Assembly: GCA_947624285.1 (NCBI GenBank)
Contig: CANQJS010000001.1
Location: forward strand, 228,748 to 292,747
Source of the DNA: an uncultured Clostridia bacterium
Lineage (GTDB): Bacteria > Bacillota > Clostridia > Oscillospirales > Acutalibacteraceae
Length of the DNA stretch: 64,000 bases
Direction: 5' to 3'
Part shown: one piece after another, positions 16,128 through 24,030 of the stretch
Position numbering within the stretch: the stretch's first letter is position 1
Layout of the letters: each line of letters begins with the position of its first letter
Notes under the pieces: generated by a model
What the model was told of the DNA's origin: nothing
Databases searched by the model: none
What the model saw: the letters and a program-made list of their open reading frames with translations, nothing else
Program-made: the position numbers and the translations under genes

Positions 16128-17708
16128 ATGTCAAAAATCAAATCTTTAACCGCTTTATTGCTTGTTGCCGCCGTGTTACTGATGAGCGGCTGTTCAAATA
16201 TTCAGGCTTTGTTCAACAAGAAGCCGGAGAGCGACCTTTATGAGATCACCGCCGTTTCCGAGAAATTTACGAATTTCTCGTCCGTTGATGTTATGGGCGA
16301 TTACGCGATGTTCCTTGCGTCAAAGGATCTTGACCCGTACGAGCTTGTTGTTTTTGATATACCAAACAACAAAATATTTAAGGAAATAAGCCTTTCCGAC
16401 TGCCCACTTAAGAGCATAAACGAAGCCAAATTTTCGGGTGAAAACGAAATTACGGTCATCGACAATGAAAACGAAGAATGCTTCAAATACGATCTAAATC
16501 TTAACAAAATCGGCAACGGTGAATATAAGCCTTTTAATTACGACGCGTTTAATGAATGGCAGGAGGCTGACTTTATCAGCTCGCGTTTAGGCCAGAACGA
16601 GACCTATGCCTACGGCTATGAAAACGACAATATGATAATCGTCTTTGCCGATGATGTAAACGCGTTTTACTTCTGCGACGGAGAAGGAAACCTGATCAGC
16701 GAGAAAGACAAAAAGATCCTTGTAAATTACAGCGACTTTTCGGAAAGCGACAATTCCACCTCGGTAAGGCTGGCGCTTCACGATATCGAAAACGCAAAAA
16801 CGATAAACGAAACACTTCTCGGCACTACGAAATCGGGTCAGTATATTGATGTTATCGCAAGCGCTTTCAATGATAATTACGCCTGCTTCATAGAGCAAGT
16901 CGGAAACGAAACTACCGGCGGGCAAAAAGTTGCTCCTTACATATGGAAATACAACGAAAATCCGAAAAACGAGGATTTCAGCGTAAGAAAGCTCACCGAG
17001 ATAGGCAAAGAAAACGATGCGATTATCAAAGAGCTCGAAAATGATTACCCGATAAAAATCTATGTTAACAAGCCCACGGAATGGGGCACTTACAATGATG
17101 TAACGGAATTCAACGCCTCGCCGATTCAGGTGAATATAATTCTAAACGGCTTAAAATCCGCGATGGGTCTTTTCCCGAAAGGTTTTGTGGATGATATCTT
17201 AGATATGCCCTTTGTGGAGAAGCTCAATATATATTTATCCGGCAGTATAAACGGCATTGACGCTTACACCGATGATTTCTCGGAAACATTTGAACTGATG
17301 TTTTCTTTCACGGGCTTTACGAAAGACGTTGTATTCCATGAATTTATGCACCTTATAGATAACAGAATACAAAGCCATTACGATGATACCAACAGGGATT
17401 TCTTCGCCGAATGGGAAGCGCTCAATCCCGAGGGATTTGAATATTTAGAGGGTGAGGACGGCGACCTCAACGAGAATTATTTTGTATCGACCTACGCTAT
17501 GACCAACAGCGGCGAGGATCTTGCCGAAACCTTCGAGGCTCTTTATCAGGCATATGAAAACGAAGATTATAATTCGATAAACAATTATGACGGCGTTCAC
17601 AAAAAGGCGGAACTGCTTGTAAATGCCATCAGGGACTCCTTCCCCAGCATGAAAGACGCAAAGGATGTGTGCTGGGAGGCGGCATTAAATCAGCAGAACG
17701 CACAATAA
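16128..17708 (+). CDS. Lipoprotein with HExxH zinc-metallopeptidase motif
   Basis: A 526-residue exported lipoprotein. The signal peptide ends in the lipobox LMSGC (Cys at about residue 22). The N-terminal two-thirds is a beta-rich region with strand patterns like a propeller or sensor domain. The C-terminal third has VVFHEFMHLID, an HExxH zinc site at residues 404-408, and GEDLAETFE about 60 residues later, whose Glu (about 467) is a plausible third ligand, as in gluzincin-type peptidases. Start ATG 16128 has GGAG 8 nt upstream. It is followed by ychF after 18 bp. Family unknown to me. Confidence 0.78.
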   Translation: MSKIKSLTALLLVAAVLLMSGCSNIQALFNKKPESDLYEITAVSEKFTNFSSVDVMGDYAMFLASKDLDPYELVVFDIPNNKIFKEISLSDCPLKSINEAKFSGENEITVIDNENEECFKYDLNLNKIGNGEYKPFNYDAFNEWQEADFISSRLGQNETYAYGYENDNMIIVFADDVNAFYFCDGEGNLISEKDKKILVNYSDFSESDNSTSVRLALHDIENAKTINETLLGTTKSGQYIDVIASAFNDNYACFIEQVGNETTGGQKVAPYIWKYNENPKNEDFSVRKLTEIGKENDAIIKELENDYPIKIYVNKPTEWGTYNDVTEFNASPIQVNIILNGLKSAMGLFPKGFVDDILDMPFVEKLNIYLSGSINGIDAYTDDFSETFELMFSFTGFTKDVVFHEFMHLIDNRIQSHYDDTNRDFFAEWEALNPEGFEYLEGEDGDLNENYFVSTYAMTNSGEDLAETFEALYQAYENEDYNSINNYDGVHKKAELLVNAIRDSFPSMKDAKDVCWEAALNQQNAQ

Positions 17709-17726
17709 ATAATTACGGAGCAATTT

Positions 17727-18821
17727 ATGAAACTTGGAATCGTGGGTCTCCCGAATGTGGGAAAAAGCACCCTGTTTAACGCGATAACGAACGCGGGCGC
17801 GCAAAGCGCGAATTATCCCTTTTGCACCATAGAGCCCAATGTGGGCATGGTGAGCGTGCCCGATGAGAGGCTTGACAGGCTCGCCGAGATGTACTCGCCG
17901 GATAAATTCACGCCTGCCACTATTGAATTTGTTGATATAGCGGGTCTTGTTAAAGGCGCTTCTAAGGGCGAGGGGCTCGGAAATAAATTTCTCAGCCATA
18001 TCCGCGAGGTCGATGCGATAATCCATGTGGTAAGATGTTTTGAAAATGACGATATAACACATGTTGACGGCTCTATCGACCCCGCGAGGGATATTGAAAC
18101 GATAAACATTGAGCTTATTTTAGCCGACCTTGAAATACTTTCAAGGCGGATTGACAATAAGAAAAAAGCTCTCAAGGGCGATAAGACCGTGGCGGCAGAG
18201 CTTGCGTTTCTCGAAAGGCTTTACTCCGAAATGGAGCAGGGAAAAACCGCCCGCTCCGTTGAAATGACCGACGATGAGCGCGATTTTCTCAGGGATGTTT
18301 CCCTGCTGACGATAAAGCCCGTGATCTACGCCTGCAATATGAGCGAAGAGGATTTTGAAAACGGAATCGACGGCAATAAAAATTTCAACACGGTAAAAAA
18401 CATTGCCGCCGCAGAGGGTGCGGAAACGCTGCCGATATGCGCCGAAATGGAGGCGGAGATCGCCACCCTTGAGGAAGATGAAAAGAAAATGTTTCTCGCC
18501 GATATGGGGCTTGACAAAAGCGGGCTCGACAGGCTCATAAAAAAGAGCTATCACCTGCTTGGTCTGATTTCGTTCCTGACCGCGGGCAAAAAAGAAGTGC
18601 GCGCGTGGACGATAAAGGAAGGCACAAAAGCGCCGCAGGCCGCAGGAAAGATACACTCGGATTTTGAGCGCGGATTTATACGGGCGGAGGTCGTTCCCTT
18701 TGAGGTGCTCTCGGAAAACGGCAGTCTTTCCGCCTGCCGAGACAAGGGGCTCATAAGAAGCGAGGGCAAGGAATACATTATGAAAGACGGAGATGTGGTT
18801 GAATTCAGATTCAATGTCTGA
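17727..18821 (+). CDS. ychF: YchF/Ola1-type P-loop ATPase
   Basis: Ribosome-associated, redox-sensitive ATPase of the Obg-related family. 364 residues, the normal length. G1 is GLPNVGKST, the switch region DIAGLVKGASKGEGLGNKFL, followed by a coiled-coil arm (about 130-190) and a C-terminal TGS domain ending in KDGDVVEFRFNV. The NxxE motif (NMSEED) in place of NKxD explains ATP rather than GTP use. No close upstream promoter, so it probably shares the lipoprotein transcript. Confidence 0.96.
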   Translation: MKLGIVGLPNVGKSTLFNAITNAGAQSANYPFCTIEPNVGMVSVPDERLDRLAEMYSPDKFTPATIEFVDIAGLVKGASKGEGLGNKFLSHIREVDAIIHVVRCFENDDITHVDGSIDPARDIETINIELILADLEILSRRIDNKKKALKGDKTVAAELAFLERLYSEMEQGKTARSVEMTDDERDFLRDVSLLTIKPVIYACNMSEEDFENGIDGNKNFNTVKNIAAAEGAETLPICAEMEAEIATLEEDEKKMFLADMGLDKSGLDRLIKKSYHLLGLISFLTAGKKEVRAWTIKEGTKAPQAAGKIHSDFERGFIRAEVVPFEVLSENGSLSACRDKGLIRSEGKEYIMKDGDVVEFRFNV

Positions 18822-18882
18822 TTTACGGGCGATGTTTCGGGAAAAACCACGCCGTTCATCTGCAAAAACAGGATAACCTAAA

Positions 18883-19461
18883 ATGCTGAACGAATTAAAA
18901 GAAAATGAAATATTGAGGCTTTCAAGGCAGGGGGATGAGGCGGCGGTAACGCTTATCATTTCAAAATATAAAGCGTCCGTTGAGGCGGCGGTATCCCGAA
19001 TTTCCGACTCGCCGATCGAACGGGAAGATCTCATTCAGGAGGGGCTTATCGGTCTGCTTGCCGCGGTCAGATCCTTTGACGGCGAAAAAAAAGCCTCCTT
19101 TCGCACCTATTGCTACACCTGCATAAGCAATGCTCTGCAATCGGCGCTCCGCAAGGTCAGCAGAAAAAAGGATGTGCCTAAAAGCAAGGTAATTTCTCTT
19201 GAAAACGATTTTGAAACGCCAAACGAGGCAAGCGTAAATACGGCGATAAGCGCGGAGGACGCGTTTCTTGCGAAAGAGAGCGTTGAGTCGTTGAATGAAT
19301 TTCTTGACAACGAGCTTTCCGCCTTTGAAAACGAGGTTTTAAAAATGCACATCGCGGGTTGCAGCTATAAGGAAATTGCCGACAGAATGGGTAAAACTCC
19401 CAAGGCGGTGGACAACGCGATACAGAGAATAAGAAAAAAGCTTAAAGAAATATCGCTTTAA
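18883..19461 (+). CDS. SigH (Spo0H)-like RNA polymerase sigma factor
   Basis: A 192-residue sigma-70 family protein with no region 1.1 and no region 3 typical of SigA. Region 2 contains REDLIQEGLIGLLAAVRSFD and FRTYCYTCISNAL; region 4 contains LHIAGCSYKEIADRMGK-like sequence followed by KAVDNAIQRIRKKL. The VDNAxQRxxKKL end closely resembles the SigH family, which governs early sporulation and transition-state genes. It could also be a diverged paralogue; a search would settle that. It ends at a hairpin terminator 14 nt downstream. Confidence 0.82.
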   Translation: MLNELKENEILRLSRQGDEAAVTLIISKYKASVEAAVSRISDSPIEREDLIQEGLIGLLAAVRSFDGEKKASFRTYCYTCISNALQSALRKVSRKKDVPKSKVISLENDFETPNEASVNTAISAEDAFLAKESVESLNEFLDNELSAFENEVLKMHIAGCSYKEIADRMGKTPKAVDNAIQRIRKKLKEISL

Positions 19462-19475
19462 AAAACATACATAAA

Positions 19476-19512
19476 ACGGAGAGACGGTCGTTGCCGTCTC
19501 TCCGTAATTTTA
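19476..19512 (+). terminator. Hairpin terminator after the SigH-like gene
   Basis: ACGGAGAGACGG (19476-19487), loop TCGTTG, CCGTCTCTCCGT (19494-19505), then AATTTTAT. Perfect 12-bp stem, weak T tract. Confidence 0.7.
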
Positions 19513-19683
19513 TATTCTGAAATATTGACGCGGTGAAAAAAACAAATTTGCCTTTTCCCGCGCTTTTTTTATATTTGCGCCACATGCCGCGATTTTTCGC
19601 TCAGATGCGGGAAAACTCAATTCCCTTTAATAATTCATTTTTCCTCATTTTTCGGAAAGACTTAATAATGTGGGGGTGAAAAA

Positions 19684-19872
19684 ATGAAAAGAGGCGAACC
19701 GCCTTTGAGCTTCGTGATGAATTTGGCGCAAAATGACGCGGCGAGGAAAAAATTTCAGTCTATGACGGACGAGGAAAAGGAAAATCTAATTAACAAAACT
19801 TACGACATACACTCTCGTGACGAAATGCGAAGCTTTGTAAACGGACTTTCGGACTTGCCGACGGAGCAATAG
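19684..19872 (+). CDS. Small acidic/basic protein of unknown function
   Basis: A 62-residue soluble protein with a helical pattern (MNLAQNDAARKKFQSMTDEEKENLINKT-type) and no cysteines or membrane segment. A GGGGG ribosome binding site lies 7 nt before ATG 19684. It is not recognised. It stands alone between the SigH-like gene and a tRNA-Ser on the opposite strand. Confidence 0.6.
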   Translation: MKRGEPPLSFVMNLAQNDAARKKFQSMTDEEKENLINKTYDIHSRDEMRSFVNGLSDLPTEQ

Positions 19873-19877
19873 AGCAC

Positions 19878-19915
19878 AAAAAAGCCGCCGCAAGCGATAT
19901 TATGCTTGCGGCGGC
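19878..19915 (-). terminator. Terminator of tRNA-Ser(UGA)
   Basis: On the minus strand GCCGCCGCAAGC, loop ATAATATC, GCTTGCGGCGGC, then six T. The arms share GCCGCCGCAAGC with the terminator of the second tRNA-Ser. Confidence 0.85.
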
Positions 19916-19920
19916 GATGG

Positions 19921-20005
19921 CGGAGAGGATGGGATTCGAACCCATGTGGCTTTTGGCCAAACGGTTTTCAAGACCGCCTCGTTATGACCGCTTCGATACC
20001 TCTCC
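19921..20005 (-). tRNA. tRNA-Ser (anticodon UGA)
   Basis: 85-nt class II tRNA. Acceptor GGAGAGG/CCTCTCC, anticodon loop CTTGAAA giving UGA, a long variable arm (TTTGGCCAAAAGCCACA region) and TTCGAATC T-loop. CCA is not encoded. Followed directly by a strong terminator. Confidence 0.95.
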
Positions 20006-20302
20006 GTATCCGCTCAAATATATTAGCACAACAGAATATCCTTGTCAAGAAATATTATTGCTCGACTCGCGCCTTTCTTATTCCCTCACCGCGCGGAAAT
20101 TCAGATTTTTCATACATACACGGCTCTTTTTAGAACTCCTTGCCTTGACTGTATAAATACCATTGTGATATAATTTGATAAATATGATAAGAAAGCGGAT
20201 TTTTCGGGATATTTTCCGAAAAAACGACAATATTTTGCCGCAAGCTACAGCCTACGGCTATGTTTTGACGATACACAAAATCTTTTGGCAAGAGGTAAAA
20301 CA

Positions 20303-21682
20303 ATGGGAAAATTAAGATTTCTCGCCGCAGTAATAATAGGCAAAATTTCAGCGTTTTTGCTGGACAAGCTGTTTAAGAGAGGCACAAATACCCCGGGAGT
20401 AATAATGCTAAAGCTCTGCCCGGACGCGCTCGCGAGATTTAAAATGCCGCCGGTAACGGTTTGCGTTACGGGAACGAACGGAAAAACAAGCACTTCAAAC
20501 CTAATAACGCATATAATACGCGGTAGCGGCAAAACAGTTGTAAACAATTCAAAGGGCTCTAATATGGCGTCCGGCATAGCCTCGGCTCTTGTAGCCGATT
20601 GCACGCTTTCGGGCAAGGTAAAGGCCGATGTTGCCGTTTTGGAGGTGGACGAGCGTTCCTCCGGGTATATTTACACAAAATTTACGCCCGATTACATTCT
20701 TTGCACAAATCTGTTTCGCGATTCGATAAAAAGAAACGGGCACAGCGGATTTATATTTGACAAAATAAACGACAGTCTTTCGGAAAAAACAACGCTTGTA
20801 CTCAACGGAAACGACGCCATATCCGGTCTTTTGGGCGAGGAAAAATGCAGGCGTGTCTATTATTCGGTTGGCAAAACGGAAAAAAGCACCGACAGTTGCG
20901 TTGACACCGTATGCGATATTATCGCCTGCCCCAAATGCGGGCACATATTAAAATACGAGTATTACCATTATAATCACATCGGCGTGCCGCACTGCCCCGA
21001 ATGCGGCTTCAAAATGGACGAAAGCGTTTACACCGCCACGGATGTTGATTTTGAAAACGGCACTTTCGTTTTTAACGACAGCGACGGAAAAACGGCTGTT
21101 CTCCCCTTTCAGAAAGAAAACTTTTTCAATGTTTTCAATATCACCGGCGCGTGCGCTCTTTGCCGTCTTATCGGCATAGACCTTGAAACCATAAGCAGCG
21201 GCATTGAAAATGTGGCGGCGAAAACGGGCAGATTTATTGATAAAAAGTACGGCGGATATGAGCTTGTAACTATGCTTTCAAAAAATCAAAATCCGATTTC
21301 CTGCTCCCAAAGCCTGAAATATCTTGCTTCCACCGAAGGCAAAAAAGATGTTGTGCTTTTGATAACCGATTCAAACGACAAAAAGCACGGCCACGAGGAC
21401 ATATCCTGGCTTTACGACACCGACTTTTCGCCTCTGCTTTCGGACAGTGTTGAAAACATATATATCGGCGGCTCAAGGTGCTATGATTTGGCGCTCAAGC
21501 TGTTTCTCAGCGGCGTTGATACCGAAAAAATGAAGCTGTTTGAGGATTACAGCCGCCTTTGCGACGAGCTGTGCAAGAACATCTCAACGGAAAAGCCTAC
21601 CGTGATTTATTTTGAACTATATGCCGTAAGAATAGTTGATATGATAAAAAATGCTGCGGCGGAAAAGGACGGCAAGCAATGA
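20303..21682 (+). CDS. murT: Lipid II isoglutaminyl synthase, MurT subunit
   Basis: Mur-ligase-like ATPase that, with GatD, amidates the D-Glu of lipid II. 459 residues. P-loop TGTNGKTS (residues 56-63), a Cys4 zinc ribbon CPKC (209-212) ... CPEC (231-234) inserted in the middle domain, and the C-terminal DUF1727 domain with HEDISWLYDTDF, containing the Asp region known to complete the GatD catalytic triad. Start ATG 20303 has AGAGGT upstream. Stop overlaps the gatD start by ATGA. The subunit itself looks intact, unlike its partner. Confidence 0.93.
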   Translation: MGKLRFLAAVIIGKISAFLLDKLFKRGTNTPGVIMLKLCPDALARFKMPPVTVCVTGTNGKTSTSNLITHIIRGSGKTVVNNSKGSNMASGIASALVADCTLSGKVKADVAVLEVDERSSGYIYTKFTPDYILCTNLFRDSIKRNGHSGFIFDKINDSLSEKTTLVLNGNDAISGLLGEEKCRRVYYSVGKTEKSTDSCVDTVCDIIACPKCGHILKYEYYHYNHIGVPHCPECGFKMDESVYTATDVDFENGTFVFNDSDGKTAVLPFQKENFFNVFNITGACALCRLIGIDLETISSGIENVAAKTGRFIDKKYGGYELVTMLSKNQNPISCSQSLKYLASTEGKKDVVLLITDSNDKKHGHEDISWLYDTDFSPLLSDSVENIYIGGSRCYDLALKLFLSGVDTEKMKLFEDYSRLCDELCKNISTEKPTVIYFELYAVRIVDMIKNAAAEKDGKQ

Positions 21683-22389
21683 AAAAAATGACTATCGAAC
21701 TGCTTTATCCCGAATTTAACAATCTTTTCGGAGATCTCGGCAACGCGGAATATCTTGAAAAAAAACTGAAAGCGGCGGGTTATGAAACCGAAACCGTTAA
21801 AACTACGCTTTTTGACGAGCCGTATTTTATTGAAAACGAGGTCGATTTTCTTCTGATCGGTCCGTGCCAAGAAAGGCACCAGACAATCGAGCTTGAAAAG
21901 CTGCGAGCGTACTCGGATAAAATAAAAGAACGCATCGACGGCGGCGGGATAATACTTGCCACGGGCAACGCATTTGAGCTGTTCGGCGAATATATCGAGC
22001 ACACCGATACGAGCGAAACGGAGTGCCTCGGATTTTTCCCCTATCACGCGGGGCAGTTTTCGAGGCTCAGATACAACGACTGCTCGGTGGGCGAATTTGA
22101 CGGTATGAAGATAACGGGCTTTAAAAATCTTTTGAGCCACTCACACGGCGAGCTGCCGCATCCGTTTTTAAAAATGCTTAAAGGCTGCGGAATGAATAAA
22201 GATACCGATATTGAGGGAATACATTATAACAACCTGTTTGCCACTTATCTTATCGGCCCCGTGCTTCCGCTAAACCCGCAGTTTACCGATTATCTTATTT
22301 CTTTGGCGGACGGCGAATATTCCCCCGTTGAATTTCCGTTTGAAAAAGAGGCATACGAAAAAAGGATAGCGGAGCTACTTAAAGATTGA
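21679..22389 (+). CDS. gatD: GatD-like glutamine amidotransferase subunit lacking catalytic Cys and His
   Basis: A 236-residue class I amidotransferase homologue in the GatD position, translationally coupled to murT. The fold landmarks align with GatD: YGDLGN-like LFGDLGNAEYLEKKL at the N-terminus, LATGNAFELFG (93-103) where GatD has LAxCGGxQLLG, and FATYLIGPVLPLNP (187-200) where GatD has the Y-x-HGPxL motif. So Gly96 replaces the nucleophile Cys and Ile192 replaces the catalytic His. The GGGQDxEQ loop is also changed (IGPCQERHQ). It probably cannot hydrolyse glutamine by the normal route. The frame is intact, so this is a diverged protein, not a pseudogene. Confidence 0.85.
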   Translation: MKKMTIELLYPEFNNLFGDLGNAEYLEKKLKAAGYETETVKTTLFDEPYFIENEVDFLLIGPCQERHQTIELEKLRAYSDKIKERIDGGGIILATGNAFELFGEYIEHTDTSETECLGFFPYHAGQFSRLRYNDCSVGEFDGMKITGFKNLLSHSHGELPHPFLKMLKGCGMNKDTDIEGIHYNNLFATYLIGPVLPLNPQFTDYLISLADGEYSPVEFPFEKEAYEKRIAELLKD

Positions 22390-22400
22390 AAATTTAAAAA

Positions 22401-22443
22401 ATAAAAAGAAAAGCCGCCGCAAGCGAAATTCGCTTGCGGCGGC
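22401..22443 (-). terminator. Terminator of tRNA-Ser(GCU)
   Basis: On the minus strand GCCGCCGCAAGCG, loop AATTT, CGCTTGCGGCGGC, then TTTTCTTTTTATT. Perfect 13-bp stem. Confidence 0.85.
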
Positions 22444-22447
22444 GTGG

Positions 22448-22535
22448 CGCAGAAGGAGAGATTCGAACTCTCGCGGCGGTTACCCACCCTACGCCCTTAG
22501 CAGGGGCGCCTCGTCACCAGCTTGAGTACTTCTGC
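22448..22535 (-). tRNA. tRNA-Ser (anticodon GCU)
   Basis: 88-nt class II tRNA. Acceptor GCAGAAG/CTTCTGC, anticodon loop CTGCTAA giving GCU, long variable arm, TTCGAATC T-loop. CCA is not encoded. Together with the tRNA at 19921 it brackets murT-gatD, both on the opposite strand to those genes. Confidence 0.95.
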
Positions 22536-22679
22536 AAAACTGTAACTTAAACACGCTCTGTCAAGTTTTATGCACCATATCGGTGCTTTAATAATATATC
22601 AAAAGATTGAAAAAAAGTCAATATCTTTTTATCAACAGATATTTTCGGCTTTTTGCTCATAAACTGAAATGGTGATGTT

Positions 22680-23207
22680 ATGAGCAGAAAGCTTTTTATT
22701 TACGAGGTTTCGGGGTTTATTTTCGTCGGCATATTCGGGACTCTCAACCATTTTCTTTTTGATTTTTTCAATTCAAACGCATTCGTCGGGCTTTTCTGCC
22801 CTGTCAACGAAAGCGTTTGGGAGCATTTGAAGCTACTGTATTTTCCGTATCTGATTTGGTGCGGCATAGAATATTTCCTACTGAAATGCCCGCATAATTT
22901 CTTTTCGTCAAAGCTGGCGGGCGCAGTAAGCGGAATGGCGTTTATCGTGATTTTTTTCTACACCTACGGCGGTGTCACGGGAAAGGAGAGCACCTTTGCC
23001 GATATATTATCTTTTTTCATAGGCGCGGCGATTTCATTTACGGTGAGCTATGAGATGATAAGAAACAGAAAAAAATCAACGCGGCCAAACGAAAATTTCA
23101 GCATCTCTATGCTGATTTTAATTGCCGCGCTGTTTTTCATATTCACTTTTACTCCGCCGCTGATACCGCTGTTTGAGGATCCGCAGACCTTCACCTATGG
23201 CATATGA
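22680..23207 (+). CDS. DUF6512-like integral membrane protein
   Basis: A 175-residue protein with five or so predicted membrane helices. The segment NHFLFDFF followed by NESVWEHLKLLYFPYL is characteristic of a small family of Firmicutes membrane proteins (DUF6512). Function unknown. GGTGATG serves as ribosome binding site before ATG 22680. Its 3' end overlaps the end of the convergent PHP gene by 17 bp. Confidence 0.75.
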   Translation: MSRKLFIYEVSGFIFVGIFGTLNHFLFDFFNSNAFVGLFCPVNESVWEHLKLLYFPYLIWCGIEYFLLKCPHNFFSSKLAGAVSGMAFIVIFFYTYGGVTGKESTFADILSFFIGAAISFTVSYEMIRNRKKSTRPNENFSISMLILIAALFFIFTFTPPLIPLFEDPQTFTYGI

Positions 23208-23967
23208 GCTGTGTTGCCTCCTTAATTCCTTTTCCCACATCCTCGGGACAGTGAGCGTCCGAGCCGGTGGAAAAGCTCACGCCCTCTCTCAAAGCCGCTT
23301 TCAAAAAATCATCGCTCAGTCCTGTTTTCGTGCCTCTCGCCGTGTTCATTTCAACGGCAATTTCGCTTTCCTTTGCCGTTTTGCAGAAATTTTCATATGT
23401 TTCCCGCAAATCATAGCTTGGATACAAAGAATGGCACATTATCAAATCGGGGTGCGCGATAACATCGAAAATCCCGCTTTGCATAAGCGTGTTTTCCATT
23501 TCAAAATAGCGCTTATATATCGCGTCGAAATCTCTGCCGAGCCATTGATATTTGCGCTGATTGAACACCCAATTATCCACCCAGTGTACCGAGCCGATAA
23601 CGATATCGAAAACATCGTCGCGAGTCAGCTTCGCAATTTCCTTTTCGTGCTGCTCAAACCAGCAGACCTCTATTCCGAAATTGATTTTAACGGGGTATTC
23701 CCTGCTTTTCACTTCGCACGCAAGACGGCGAAATTCATCGACGCTTCGGGCGGTTTTGGCCTTTTCGTCAAACCACCTTTGCTGATAGCTATTATATTCT
23801 CTCGCCTCTTTAAAAACGGGGTGAAATTCCTTAAATCTCACGCTGTGCTCAAGCAGAGTTATCTCGCGCATATTCATTTTTTCCGCGGAGTCGATAAACT
23901 TTTCTATCCATTGCAGGGTATAAGGTCCGCGCTCGATATGAATGTGCATATCCTTTAAATTTTCCAT
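23191..23967 (-). CDS. PHP-domain phosphoesterase (histidinol-phosphatase-like)
   Basis: A 258-residue PHP-fold metallophosphatase of the HisK/HisJ type. Metal motifs appear in order: DMHIHIE, LLEHS, NFGIEVCW, GSVHWVDNW, DVIAHPDL and STGSDAH near the end. The usual reaction is hydrolysis of histidinol phosphate, but without other his genes nearby the substrate is uncertain. Start ATG 23967 (MENLKDMHIH) is chosen over an upstream in-frame ATG at 23997 because the HxH motif then lies at the N-terminus, as in the family, and GGTGAT lies upstream. Confidence 0.82.
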   Translation of the reverse strand: MENLKDMHIHIERGPYTLQWIEKFIDSAEKMNMREITLLEHSVRFKEFHPVFKEAREYNSYQQRWFDEKAKTARSVDEFRRLACEVKSREYPVKINFGIEVCWFEQHEKEIAKLTRDDVFDIVIGSVHWVDNWVFNQRKYQWLGRDFDAIYKRYFEMENTLMQSGIFDVIAHPDLIMCHSLYPSYDLRETYENFCKTAKESEIAVEMNTARGTKTGLSDDFLKAALREGVSFSTGSDAHCPEDVGKGIKEATQLICHR

Positions 23968-23979
23968 ATAATCACCGAA

Positions 23980-24013
23980 ACAGCCGTGAAAAATCACGGC
24001 TGTACTTTTTTTA
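23980..24013 (+). terminator. Hairpin terminator, plus-strand polarity
   Basis: ACAGCCGTGA, loop AAAA, TCACGGCTGT, then ACTTTTTTT. The T run points to plus-strand termination although both flanking genes are on the minus strand. It may stop antisense transcription coming from the 22680 gene, or weakly terminate the M28 gene. Confidence 0.6.
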
Positions 24014-24030
24014 TTTATATCTTTATTATC

